Below are positions 8,492 to 16,268 of a stretch of DNA of 64,000 bases, one piece after another. The notes under the pieces were generated by a model. It did no database searches, had not been told where the DNA came from, and saw nothing but the letters and a program-made list of their open reading frames with translations. This DNA is from Arthrobacter sp. SPG23. Its GTDB lineage: Bacteria > Actinomycetota > Actinomycetes > Actinomycetales > Micrococcaceae. Every line of letters starts with the position of its first letter. Within the stretch, counting starts at the first letter, position 1. The DNA lies in NCBI RefSeq assembly GCF_000876655.1, contig NZ_JYCN01000025.1, positions 124,001-188,000 of the forward strand. The letters are read 5' to 3'. The translations under genes were made by a program, and so were the position numbers.

Positions 8492-9310
8492 ATGCCCGAG
8501 GAGAAGTACGTCGCCGTAGTCCGGCAGCCGGCCGGTGCGTTGCAGCACGGCGAGGCCGCCTTCTTCGACGTCGACAACACCCTCATGAAGGGCGCCAGCC
8601 TCTTCCACGTGGCCCGGAAAATGCATCAGCGCGGCGCGTTCACCCTGCCGCAGGCTGCCGGGATGGCATGGAAGCAGTTCAAGTTCATCCTGCGCGGCGA
8701 GAACATGGACGACGTCCATGCAGTCCGGGATTCGGCCCTGACGCTGGCCGCCGGAATCACCGTCGAGGACATCAAGGCCCTCGGCGAAGAAGTCTTCGAC
8801 GAAATGATCGAGTCCAGGATCTGGCCCGGCGCCAAGGCACTGGCCCAGCAGCACCTCCGGGTGGGACGCATGGTGTGGCTGGTCACGGCGACCCCCATTG
8901 AGGTGGCCACGGTGATTTCCACCCGGCTCGGCCTGACCGGTGCACTGGGCACCGTGGGCGAAATCGAGGACGGCGCCTACACCGGCCGGCTGGTGGGCGA
9001 CATCCTGCACGGCCAGGCCAAGGCGGTGGCTGTCCAGGGCATCGCTGACGCCGAGGACCTGGACCTTAAGCGCTGCTGGGCCTACAGCGATTCCCACAAC
9101 GACATTCCGCTGCTGAGCATGGTGGGCCACCCCGTGGCCATCAACCCCGATGCCCGACTCCGCCGCCACGCCCGCGAGAACAACTGGCCGGTGTACGATT
9201 TCCGCTCGGGACGCCGCGCCGCCACGCTTGGCCTCAAGGCCGCCACGGTTGGTGGCGCCGTGTACGGCCTCTGGAGGGGCTTCACCCGCTTCCGCGGCCC
9301 CACGGTCTAA
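8492..9310 (+). CDS. HAD-IB family hydrolase (SerB-like phosphatase)
   Basis: 272 residues. Motif I is FFDVDNTLMKG, with the nucleophile Asp and the acid/base Asp two residues on. Motif II lies in WLVTATPIEV and motif IV in AYSDSHNDIPLL. The insert between motifs I and II is helical, as in subfamily IB. Related proteins hydrolyse phosphoserine or lysophospholipids, and the substrate here cannot be assigned. It is transcribed divergently from the glutaredoxin-like gene. Confidence 0.88.
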   Translation: MPEEKYVAVVRQPAGALQHGEAAFFDVDNTLMKGASLFHVARKMHQRGAFTLPQAAGMAWKQFKFILRGENMDDVHAVRDSALTLAAGITVEDIKALGEEVFDEMIESRIWPGAKALAQQHLRVGRMVWLVTATPIEVATVISTRLGLTGALGTVGEIEDGAYTGRLVGDILHGQAKAVAVQGIADAEDLDLKRCWAYSDSHNDIPLLSMVGHPVAINPDARLRRHARENNWPVYDFRSGRRAATLGLKAATVGGAVYGLWRGFTRFRGPTV

Positions 9311-9388
9311 CGCGGCCCCACGGTCTAACGCGGCTTCCGCCTGCCCGCCCCGAAGCGCTGCTGCCGGAACCACACGGCCCAAAGAAAA

Positions 9389-9415
9389 ATGCCCGCTGCC
9401 AAAGGCAACGGGCAT
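9389..9415 (-). terminator. Rho-independent terminator of the bS22 gene
   Basis: Read on the minus strand, an 11-pair stem with one mismatch closes a TTT loop (ATGCCCG...CGGGCAT) and runs directly into TTTTTC, a classic intrinsic terminator. Its 3' end faces the HAD hydrolase gene, so it may also act between convergent genes. Confidence 0.85.
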
Positions 9416-9436
9416 CTCACGCTGTAGGAAGTATCT

Positions 9437-9535
9437 CTACTTCTTGTTACGGCGCTGGTGGCGGGTCTTACGAAGCAACTTGCGGTGCTTCTTCTTGGCC
9501 ATACGCTTGCGACGCTTCTTAATAACTGAACCCAC
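9437..9535 (-). CDS. 30S ribosomal protein bS22 (AURKAIP1/COX24-domain), 32 residues
   Basis: A very small, highly basic protein that starts at GTG 9535 and ends at TAG 9437. It reads MGSVIKKRRKRMAKKKH, then RKLLRKTRHQRRNKK. This is the conserved actinobacterial small-subunit protein bS22, which sits on helix 44 of 16S rRNA. AAGGAA lies upstream at suitable spacing and the terminator follows 22 bases after the stop. It is easily missed by gene finders because of its length. Confidence 0.93.
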   Translation of the reverse strand: MGSVIKKRRKRMAKKKHRKLLRKTRHQRRNKK

Positions 9536-9719
9536 GAAAGTTCCTTACAAACTAGATGGAGTACCTGTCTGATGGAAGAGGTCCGTGGACTAGGCAACAG
9601 ACTAAACAACAAACAGATTCTTACAATAACGAAAAACGTTCCCTAACAGGGTACCGCTTATCCGGCGCACCCACTGACCGCACTCCCGAAGGGACACCTC
9701 CGGGGCGGCCGCGAGGAGC

Positions 9720-9932
9720 TCAGGCGGTGTCCGACTGGCCTTCCACAACAGCACCCTTGACGTACTGTTCGACGGCGGACTCCGGAACCCGGAAGGACCG
9801 GCCGAAGCGGACGGCCGGCATCTCTCCGGAATGGACAAGGCGGTACACGGTCATTTTGGAAACGCGCATGAGCTCGGCCACTTCGGCCACAGTCAAGAAC
9901 TGAGCGTTCGAGAAGTTCGACTCTGCGGACAT
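9720..9932 (-). CDS. Small helix-turn-helix DNA-binding protein (excisionase/BldC-like)
   Basis: 70 residues from ATG 9932, preceded by a purine-rich AAGGAATAAGGGAA. The frame opens earlier but without a better start. FLTVAEVAELMRVSKMTVYRLVHSG is an MerR/excisionase-type winged HTH, and the wing is RFGRSFRVPESAVEQYV. Related proteins include BldC, a developmental regulator, and many uncharacterised actinobacterial proteins found beside bS22. There is no sign of a phage context, so an excisionase role is unlikely. Its targets are unknown. Confidence 0.85.
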   Translation of the reverse strand: MSAESNFSNAQFLTVAEVAELMRVSKMTVYRLVHSGEMPAVRFGRSFRVPESAVEQYVKGAVVEGQSDTA

Positions 9933-10101
9933 TTCCCTTATTCCTTTGTTAACAGCTGATAAAGGCAACCCCATTGAAACCCCATTGCGGTGTGCCGATG
10001 CTGAGCCATCAACCTACCCTGTGCTAGTTACTCTAGTGGCTGATGGTGCCATTGTGAAAGTCATTGGGCGGTACCAGTTTTCGGTGTATCCCCGGGAAAA
10101 T

Positions 10102-11256
10102 TCAGCCCGCCAAGGCCTCCCGCCGCTTGCGGGCGGATGCTGCCAGCTGGCCCAGTACCGACGCCGTAACGTCCCACTCCATGCACGCATCCGTCACGCT
10201 CTGGCCGTAGACCAGCTCGTCAGTACCGGCGGCGTGCTCGGCAACGTCGAGGTTCTGCGCCCCGCCCACCAGGAAGCTCTCCAGCATGACGCCGGCAACT
10301 GCCGCGGCCGCTGCTCCGCCGTCCTCCAGCTGCGCGCCGATTTCCAGTGCCACCTCGGCCTGGCGGTGGTGGCTCTTGCCGCTGTTGGCGTGGCTGGCGT
10401 CCACAATGAGCCTCGGATTGAGCTGCTTGCCTGCCAGTTTGGCCGACGCTGCTTCGACGTCCGCCGCGGAGTAGTTGGGGCCCTTGCGTCCGCCGCGGAG
10501 GATTACGTGGGTGTCCGGGTTGCCGGCCGTGGCCACGAGTGCGGCCCGGCCGTCACCGTCGATTCCCAGGAATGCCTGGGGGGCCGCGGCGGCACTGCAG
10601 GCGTCGACGGCAATCTGAAGGTCGCCGTCGGTCCCGTTCTTGAATCCGACGGGCATGGACAGCCCGGAAACCAGCTGACGGTGGATCTGGCTTTCGGTGG
10701 TGCGGGCACCAATAGCGCCCCAGGAGACGAGGTCTGCCATGTACTGCGGGCTGATGGGTTCCAGGAATTCCGTGGCTGTGGGGAGGCCCAGCGAGGTGAC
10801 CTGTTTGAGGAACTGGCGGGCCGCGCGCAGCCCCGTGGCGATGTCGTGGCTGCCGTCCAGGTGGGGATCGTTGATGAGGCCCTTCCAGCCCACCGTGGTG
10901 CGGGGCTTCTCGAAGTACGTCCGCATGACGATCAGCAGGTCTTCCTTGTGCTTCTCGGCCTGGCTCACCAGCCGGCGGGCGTATTCCAGGCCGGCCTTGG
11001 GGTCATGGATGGAGCAGGGTCCCACAATCACCAGCAGGCGGTCGTCCACGCCGTCCATGATGGCCCGGACTTCGTCCCGGCCGCGTTCCACGACGTCTGC
11101 CACCCGGGAGTCCAGAGGCAGTTCCGCGATCATGTCCTGGGGAGTCGGCAGCGCCTGGAATTCACTGACACGCAGGTTGGACGTGGATTTCTGCGCGGAC
11201 GCAGGGCCTTCCGGCGAAGAGGAAGGCTGTGTTTCGGTAGCGGCTGCGGTGCTCAT
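10102..11256 (-). CDS. aroG: 3-deoxy-7-phosphoheptulonate synthase (DAHP synthase, class I)
   Basis: 384 residues. Joins phosphoenolpyruvate and erythrose 4-phosphate in the first step of aromatic amino acid synthesis. Class I motifs are clear: VGPCSIHDP, RTYFEKPRTTVGWKGLINDP with the PEP-binding KPRT, and IVDASHANSGK with a metal-ligand His. The enzyme is about 30 residues longer than E. coli AroG because of a Thr/Ser/Pro-rich N-terminus. It may be feedback-regulated by an aromatic amino acid, but which one cannot be read from sequence. Its 5' leader holds an aromatic-rich leader peptide and a stem that covers its ribosome-binding site (see separate entries). Confidence 0.95.
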   Translation of the reverse strand: MSTAAATETQPSSSPEGPASAQKSTSNLRVSEFQALPTPQDMIAELPLDSRVADVVERGRDEVRAIMDGVDDRLLVIVGPCSIHDPKAGLEYARRLVSQAEKHKEDLLIVMRTYFEKPRTTVGWKGLINDPHLDGSHDIATGLRAARQFLKQVTSLGLPTATEFLEPISPQYMADLVSWGAIGARTTESQIHRQLVSGLSMPVGFKNGTDGDLQIAVDACSAAAAPQAFLGIDGDGRAALVATAGNPDTHVILRGGRKGPNYSAADVEAASAKLAGKQLNPRLIVDASHANSGKSHHRQAEVALEIGAQLEDGGAAAAAVAGVMLESFLVGGAQNLDVAEHAAGTDELVYGQSVTDACMEWDVTASVLGQLAASARKRREALAG

Positions 11257-11260
11257 GTGT

Positions 11261-11308
11261 GCGGGTCCTGTTCCGGGTGGTGCGGAGCGGGCCCAGATCA
11301 GAACCCGC
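11261..11308 (-). promoter_or_regulatory. Stem predicted to sequester the DAHP synthase ribosome-binding site
   Basis: On the minus strand GCGGGTTCTG (11308-11299) can pair with CAGGACCCGC (11270-11261): nine Watson-Crick pairs and one G-U. The second arm contains AGGA, the only purine-rich element at a sensible distance (nine bases) from ATG 11256. The first arm can instead pair with GGGCCCGC near the end of the leader-peptide frame (about eight pairs with two G-U). The two folds exclude each other, which suggests translational control. Pairings were made by eye and not energy-scored. Confidence 0.5.
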
Positions 11309-11322
11309 CGGAGAAATGGCGA

Positions 11323-11346
11323 AGGGCAGAGAATGATCTCTGCCCT
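11323..11346 (-). promoter_or_regulatory. Stable hairpin in the DAHP synthase leader
   Basis: A perfect 10-base stem, AGGGCAGAGA/TCTCTGCCCT, with a 4-base loop, lies midway between the leader peptide stop and the aroG start. No U tract follows on the minus strand, so it is not a typical intrinsic terminator. It may be a pause signal or a spacer helix. Confidence 0.5.
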
Positions 11347-11379
11347 GTTGGCTCTGAAGGAAAGTTGGATGCGTGTCAG

Positions 11380-11436
11380 TTAGACGCGGGCCCCTCCAGA
11401 GCACAACGAAAAATACGCATACCAACGGTTAGTCAT
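11380..11436 (-). CDS. Aromatic-rich leader peptide upstream of DAHP synthase
   Basis: An 18-codon frame encodes MTNRWYAYFSLCSGGARV and ends at TAA. Codons 5-9 are Trp-Tyr-Ala-Tyr-Phe: all three aromatic amino acids, whose synthesis the downstream enzyme begins. It lies 123 bases upstream of aroG. There is no Shine-Dalgarno sequence, but a good promoter ends seven bases before the ATG, consistent with a leaderless transcript, which is common in actinobacteria. A control peptide for an aro gene, aroR, has been described in Corynebacterium glutamicum (from memory). Another frame, starting at 11420, overlaps this one but is not aromatic-rich. Confidence 0.65.
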   Translation of the reverse strand: MTNRWYAYFSLCSGGARV

Positions 11437-11443
11437 AGCCAAG

Positions 11444-11472
11444 ACCATAACCGCCGAACGAACCGTCCGCAA
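11444..11472 (-). promoter_or_regulatory. Predicted promoter of the leader peptide/aroG transcript
   Basis: On the minus strand TTGCGG (11472-11467) and TATGGT (11449-11444) are separated by exactly 17 bases. Seven bases then lead to the leader ATG at 11436. The spacing predicts transcription starting at or beside the A of the ATG. Confidence 0.55.
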
Positions 11473-11524
11473 ATTCATGCACATTTCGCGACCTCATATT
11501 GCGGGCCTTAACCGCGCGGCCTCT

Positions 11525-11590
11525 CCCAACTGACTGGCAGTTAACGCTCCGAAAACGCGATTTCGCAGCGTTAAGTGCGAGCCAGTTGGG
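11525..11590. repeat. 66-bp interspersed palindrome, copy 1
   Basis: The left arm CCCAACTGACTGGCAGTTAA continues into CGCTC. The right arm is its near complement (about 21 of 25 positions), with an inner CGAAA/TTTCG stem at the tip. The left arm is identical over 24 bases to copy 2 at 59888. It lies downstream of the CE7 esterase gene and upstream of the aro promoter. It could be a REP-like element or a family of strong bidirectional terminators. Confidence 0.75.
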
Positions 11591-11610
11591 TGGGCCGGGA
11601 AAGCGGAACC

Positions 11611-12621
11611 TCAGCCGAGGAGCTTGCGCAGGTACTCCAGCTGGCGGTTCCACTGGTGTTCCTGGCCGCCCTCATGGTTGTTGAAGCGGTACACCTCGAT
11701 GTCCTTCGCCGGAGCCTCGTTTCCAGCGGCCGTTCCGTAGGCGTTGAAGCTGGCAAAGACGGTCGACGGCGGGCAGATGTCGTCCGCCTGCGCGGCCGAG
11801 AACAGCGCCGGGGCCGTTGCCGCCCGTCCCAGGTTGACGCCGTCGAAGTAGTTCAGCACGGCCAGGACAGACTCGTAGCGGTCGCGGTGGCGGGCCAGGA
11901 ATGAGGCGATTTCGGGATAGGGCCCGCGCGGCGTGATGTCGATGGCGCGCGGGAAGTCCTGCAGGAACGGCACGTCCGGCAGCGCGGCGATCACGCCGTC
12001 GAGCCTTCCGGCCGCGAGGCCGGCCACCGCAACGGTGATGCCGCCGCCCTGGCTGACGCCCGCCACCACGACCTTTGAGGCATCGACGGCGGGATGCGAC
12101 TGCGCCGCTTCTACCGCACGGAAGGCGTCCACGTAGACCCGACGGTAGTAGTAGTCCTCGCGGCTTGAAGCACCCCGGGTCATCAGTCCCGCGTGCGCCA
12201 CATCGCCCGCGGAAGGGTGCGGGTCCGCCGTGTGGCCCAGGAGTCCGCCGTAACCCTGCCCGCGGGTGTCCATGATGAAGTGCGCATAGCCGGCCTGCGC
12301 CCACTTGGTGTCCTGGTTGGACAGCCCGCGCCCGCCCGAATAGCCCGCATACTGCACGACGACGGGAAGCGGCTCGTCTGCCAGCCTGTTCGCCGGCAGG
12401 TGCAGCCAGCCCTTCACCTGGGAACCGCCAAAGCCGGAGAACGTGACGTCGAAGGTGTCGATCACGGTCAGGTAGTTGTCCACGGGCTCGAAGACTGCGT
12501 CCAGCGGGCGCTCCCGGGCTTCGCTGATGGTGCGGTCCCAGAAGGCGTCAAGGTCCGCGGGAGCGGTGACGGCGGACGTGTAGTTTCGGAGCTGCTCAAG
12601 CGGGAGGTCGAAGAGGGGCAT
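11611..12621 (-). CDS. Acetylxylan esterase/cephalosporin-C deacetylase family (CE7) protein
   Basis: 336 residues of the CE7 alpha/beta-hydrolase family, which removes acetyl groups from small sugars and oligosaccharides in the cytoplasm. The N-terminus PLEQLRNYTSAVTAPADLDAFW is typical. The nucleophile elbow is VAGVSQGGGITVA, and the His lies in NNHEGGQEHQWNRQLEYLRKL near the C-terminus. There is no signal peptide, so it acts on imported, acetylated oligosaccharides. It follows rhaB by 82 bases on the same strand and may be the last gene of the rhamnose operon. Pectic rhamnogalacturonan is acetylated, so the link makes sense. Confidence 0.88.
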   Translation of the reverse strand: MPLFDLPLEQLRNYTSAVTAPADLDAFWDRTISEARERPLDAVFEPVDNYLTVIDTFDVTFSGFGGSQVKGWLHLPANRLADEPLPVVVQYAGYSGGRGLSNQDTKWAQAGYAHFIMDTRGQGYGGLLGHTADPHPSAGDVAHAGLMTRGASSREDYYYRRVYVDAFRAVEAAQSHPAVDASKVVVAGVSQGGGITVAVAGLAAGRLDGVIAALPDVPFLQDFPRAIDITPRGPYPEIASFLARHRDRYESVLAVLNYFDGVNLGRAATAPALFSAAQADDICPPSTVFASFNAYGTAAGNEAPAKDIEVYRFNNHEGGQEHQWNRQLEYLRKLLG

Positions 12622-12703
12622 CGGGATTCCGGTTCTGTGAAGCGGGCTGATAGGTGCGTAGTGGTGATGGTGTCAGGCACGCGCGGCAGTTTCCAGCAGC
12701 CAC

Positions 12704-14218
12704 TCAGACCAGCGCCGACTGGTAGCTTTCCAACGGCTGCGAGCCGCGCACCAGTGCCCTGAGTTCGCCGAGGCCTCCGGACACCGCGCCCGCCGCCCGG
12801 GCCTGGATCAGGACGTTGCCCAGGGCGGTTGCCTCGACGGGCCCGGCGATGACGCGTTTTCCGGTGGCGTCGGCGGTGAGCTGGCAGAGAAGCCGGTTTT
12901 GCGAGCCGCCGCCCACGATGTGCACCACATCGACGGGCACGTCCGCGAGGCGTTCGGCGTCGGCGATGGTCCGGGCATAGCCCGCGGCGAGGCTGTCCAG
13001 GATGCACCGGGTGATTGCCGCGGGGTTGTCGGTGAGGACGTCGCCGGTGTTGCGGACGGCGGCGCGGATACGTTCGGGCATGTTGTCGGGGGCGATGAAG
13101 TAAGGATCGTCGGCGTTGATCTGGGGTCCGCCAAACGGCAGCGCGGCGGCGGCTGCCAGCAGTTCGTCCAGCGCGGCCGTGTATCCCTGCTGTGCCCACG
13201 TCCGCTGGCATTCGCTGAGCAGCCAGAGGCCGCCGACGTTGCGGAGGTACCGGATGGTGCCGTCCACGCCGCGCTCGTTGGTGAAGTTCGCCTGCCGGCT
13301 CGCTTCGGTGAGCACCGGCTTCCGGAGTTCGACGCCCACCAGCGACCACGTCCCCGAGGAGATGTAGGCGAAGTTCTCCGCCCCGGCAACGCCGGTTGTC
13401 CCGGCGGGCACGGCGGCAACGGCGGAGGCGGTGTCGTGCGAACCGACGGCCACCACCTTCGTTGCCTGGTCCAGTCCGGTGCTGGCGGCCATACCGGGCA
13501 GCAGGGTGCCCACGGTTTCCCCCGGCTGGATCAGCGGCGGGAAGAGCTTTGCAGGCAGGTCCAAGGCAGCCAGGAATTCGGTGGCCCACTCCCCCGCTAC
13601 CGCGTCGAACAGGCCGGTGGTGGAGGCGTTGGTGGCCTCGGTCCGGCGCTGGCCGGTGAGCAGGAACGCAATCAGGTCCGGGATGAGCAGGGCCTGCAGC
13701 CCGTCCAGGTTCCGCTCGCTGGCCAGCTGATAGATCGTGTTGAACTGCAGGAACTGCAGGCCGGTGGTGGCGTAGAGACGGGCCGGGTCCAGTTTGTCGT
13801 GGACCCGGGCAACGGCGATGCGGCTGCGGTCATCGCGGTAGCTGAAGGGCTGGGCAACGAGTTCACCGGCGGCGTTCACCAGGCCGTAATCCACCGCCCA
13901 GGTGTCGATCCCGATGCTGGTGATGGCCTCGCCCCGCTCGCCCGCAACGCGGGCCGCGGCAGCCAGGCCGGTGAGCACCTCGGCAAAAAGTGCGTGGAAA
14001 TCCCAGCGCAGGCCGCCGTCGGACTCCACCACGCCGTTGGGGAAACGGTGGACCGTTTCCAGCGTCGCCTTGCCTTCAGAACCGGCACTGCGGTCTGCAA
14101 TGCGCCCCAGGATGACCCGCCCGGAGGAGGCACCGATATCGACTGCGGCGAACACACTGCCGGCGAACACCGCCCCGGCAGGTGCCGGGACGGTTTTCGG
14201 AGTTGGCACGGCGCTCAT
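12704..14218 (-). CDS. rhaB: Rhamnulokinase RhaB
   Basis: 504-residue FGGY-type sugar kinase that phosphorylates L-rhamnulose at C1. FAAVDIGASSGRVILGRI is the N-terminal phosphate-binding loop. IGIDTWAVDYGLVNAAGELV and FNTIYQLASER are rhamnulokinase signatures, and VGSHDTASAVAAVPAG and IVGGGSQNRLLCQLTADATGK form the ATP-binding half. Its ATG overlaps the end of the aldolase/dehydrogenase gene by four bases, so it is third in the order rhaI, rhaD-SDR, rhaB. The first 25 residues are a Pro/Ala-rich extension. Confidence 0.94.
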   Translation of the reverse strand: MSAVPTPKTVPAPAGAVFAGSVFAAVDIGASSGRVILGRIADRSAGSEGKATLETVHRFPNGVVESDGGLRWDFHALFAEVLTGLAAAARVAGERGEAITSIGIDTWAVDYGLVNAAGELVAQPFSYRDDRSRIAVARVHDKLDPARLYATTGLQFLQFNTIYQLASERNLDGLQALLIPDLIAFLLTGQRRTEATNASTTGLFDAVAGEWATEFLAALDLPAKLFPPLIQPGETVGTLLPGMAASTGLDQATKVVAVGSHDTASAVAAVPAGTTGVAGAENFAYISSGTWSLVGVELRKPVLTEASRQANFTNERGVDGTIRYLRNVGGLWLLSECQRTWAQQGYTAALDELLAAAAALPFGGPQINADDPYFIAPDNMPERIRAAVRNTGDVLTDNPAAITRCILDSLAAGYARTIADAERLADVPVDVVHIVGGGSQNRLLCQLTADATGKRVIAGPVEATALGNVLIQARAAGAVSGGLGELRALVRGSQPLESYQSALV

Positions 14219-16266
14219 CGCAGGAAGGCTGCGGCCACACCGGCGTCCACGGGGATGTGGAGGCCGGTGGTGTGGGACAGTTCGGCGCTGGTGAGTACGG
14301 CGGCGGCGTTGGCCACGTGCTCCGGCAGGACCTCGCGCTTGAGCAGGGTGCGCTGGGCGTAGTACTTGCCCAGTTCCTGCTCGTCCACGCCGTAGACGGC
14401 GGCGCGCTTGGCGCCCCAGCCGCCGGCGAAGATGCCGGACCCGCGGACCACACCGTCGGGGTTGATGCCGTTGACGCGGATGCCGTATTCGCCCAGTTCG
14501 GCTGCCAGGAGCCGGACCTGGTGGGCCTGGTCGGCCTTGGTGGCGGAGTACGCGATGTTGTTCGGGCCGGCGAACACGGAGTTCTTGGATGAGATGTAGA
14601 TGATGTCCCCGCCCATGTCCTGGTCGATCATGACCTTCGCCGCGGCCTTGGCCACCAGGAAGGAGCCCTTGGCCATGACGTTGTGCTGCAGGTCCCAGTC
14701 CTTCTCGGTGGTTTCCAGCAGCGGCTTGGAGATGGAGAGCCCGGCGTTGTTGACCACCAGGTCCAGCCCGCCGAATGCCAGTACCGCTTCCTGGATGGCC
14801 GCGGCGATCTGAGCTTCGTCAGTGACGTCCGCCTGCACGCCGATGGCCACGTCCGCGCCGCCCAGTTCCGCGGCAACGGCCTGGGCGTTCGCCAGGTTCA
14901 GGTCCGCGATGACCACGCAGGCGCCTTCCGCGGCGAGGCGGGTGGCGATGGCCTTGCCAATGCCCGACGCTGCACCCGTCACCAGCGCGATGCGGGTGGC
15001 GTGCGACTTGGGCTGGGGCAGCCGGGCCAGCTTGGCTTCCTCCAAAGACCAGTATTCGATCCGGAACTTCTCGGATTCCTCGATCGGGGCGTAGGTGGAG
15101 ATCGCCTCGGCGCCGCGCATCACGTTGATGGCGTTGAGGTAGAACTCACCGGCCACGCGTGCGGTCTGCTTGTTCGCCCCGAAGGAGAACATGCCCACGC
15201 CCGGCACCAGCACGATCGCCGGGTCCGCGCCGCGCAAGGCCGGACTCTCCTGAGAAGCGTGGCGCTCGTAGTAGGCCTGGTAGTCCTCGCGGTAGTCGGC
15301 GTGGAGTTCCTGCAGCCTGGCGATGGAGTCCTCGACGGACGCGTCCGCCGGCAGGTCCAGGATCAGCGGCTTGACCTTGGTGCGCAGGAAGTGGTCCGGG
15401 CAGGACGTGCCCAGCGCGCCGAGCCTCGGGTGCTCGGCCGCCGCCAGGAAGTCAAGCACGACGGCGTCATCACTGAAGTGCCCCAGCTGCGGTTTGTCCG
15501 TGGACGCCAGGCCACGGATCACCGGCGCCAGCGCGGCAGCCTTGGCGCGGCGCTCGGCTTCGGGAAGAGCGCCGTAGCCGGGCAGCTTGGGACCGAAGGG
15601 TTCCGGGCGGCCGTTTTCGGCGATGAACTTTTCAGCCTGGTCGATGATCCACAGCGAGTTGGCCTCTGCCTCTTCGCTGGTGGCGCCCCAGGCCGTGATG
15701 CCGTGGCCGCCCAGGATGGTGCCGACGGCCTGCGGGTTGTCGTCCTTGATCGCGGCGATGTCCAGGCCCAGCTGGAACCCGGGGCGGCGCCACGGAACCC
15801 ACACCACCTTGTCACCGAAGATCTTGGTGGTCAGTGCCTCCCCGTCCACGGCCGTGGCAATCGCGATGCCGGAATCCGGGTGCAGGTGGTCCACGTGCGC
15901 GGCGTCCACGAGCCCGTGCATGGCGGTATCGATCGACGGTGCAGCGCCGCCCTTGCCGTGCAGGCAGTAATCAAATGCGGCCACCATTTCGTCTTCACGG
16001 TCCACCCCGGGGTAGACATTCTTCAGTGCGTTCAGCCGGTCCAGGCGGAGCACGGCAAGGTTTTCCTTCTTCAGCGTGCCAAGGTCCCCGCCGGAGCCCT
16101 TCACCCAGAGGAGCTGGACGTCATCGCCCGTGACCGGGTCCTTCTCCGTGCCCTTTGCCGAGGTGTTGCCGCCGGCGAAGTTGGTGTTCCGCTTGTCCGC
16201 ACCCAGTCGGTTGGACCGGGCAATCAGTTCTTCAACAGTTTTGTTAACAGTGTTTTGCATATTCAT
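14215..16266 (-). CDS. rhaD: Bifunctional rhamnulose-1-phosphate aldolase/L-lactaldehyde dehydrogenase (SDR fusion)
   Basis: 683 residues. The N-terminal class II aldolase domain (about 1-400) splits rhamnulose 1-phosphate into dihydroxyacetone phosphate and L-lactaldehyde. It shows LGADKRNTNFAGGNTSAKG and the metal-binding VDHLHPDSGIAIATA. The C-terminal short-chain dehydrogenase domain (about 425-683) has VTGAASGIGKAIA, NNAGLS and the catalytic YSATK, and oxidises lactaldehyde to L-lactate. This RhaEW-type fusion replaces separate RhaD and AldA. The start at 16266 lies just after the rhaI stop; ATG 16260 (MQNTVNK) is also possible. It overlaps rhaB by four bases. Confidence 0.93.
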   Translation of the reverse strand: MNMQNTVNKTVEELIARSNRLGADKRNTNFAGGNTSAKGTEKDPVTGDDVQLLWVKGSGGDLGTLKKENLAVLRLDRLNALKNVYPGVDREDEMVAAFDYCLHGKGGAAPSIDTAMHGLVDAAHVDHLHPDSGIAIATAVDGEALTTKIFGDKVVWVPWRRPGFQLGLDIAAIKDDNPQAVGTILGGHGITAWGATSEEAEANSLWIIDQAEKFIAENGRPEPFGPKLPGYGALPEAERRAKAAALAPVIRGLASTDKPQLGHFSDDAVVLDFLAAAEHPRLGALGTSCPDHFLRTKVKPLILDLPADASVEDSIARLQELHADYREDYQAYYERHASQESPALRGADPAIVLVPGVGMFSFGANKQTARVAGEFYLNAINVMRGAEAISTYAPIEESEKFRIEYWSLEEAKLARLPQPKSHATRIALVTGAASGIGKAIATRLAAEGACVVIADLNLANAQAVAAELGGADVAIGVQADVTDEAQIAAAIQEAVLAFGGLDLVVNNAGLSISKPLLETTEKDWDLQHNVMAKGSFLVAKAAAKVMIDQDMGGDIIYISSKNSVFAGPNNIAYSATKADQAHQVRLLAAELGEYGIRVNGINPDGVVRGSGIFAGGWGAKRAAVYGVDEQELGKYYAQRTLLKREVLPEHVANAAAVLTSAELSHTTGLHIPVDAGVAAAFLR

Positions 16267-16268
16267 GC

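Noticed and set aside
9720..9932. Phage excisionase
   Set aside because: No integrase, attachment site or other phage gene lies near it; the position next to bS22 favours a chromosomal regulator.
10052..10070. A TTGTGAA-like motif as a Rex operator near the small HTH gene
   Set aside because: Only one half-site is present, and the symmetric TTCACAA half is missing at the correct spacing.
11376..11420. Alternative 14-residue leader peptide (MRIFRCALEGPASN) upstream of aroG
   Set aside because: It overlaps the aromatic-rich frame in another register, has no ribosome-binding site and does not fit the promoter spacing.
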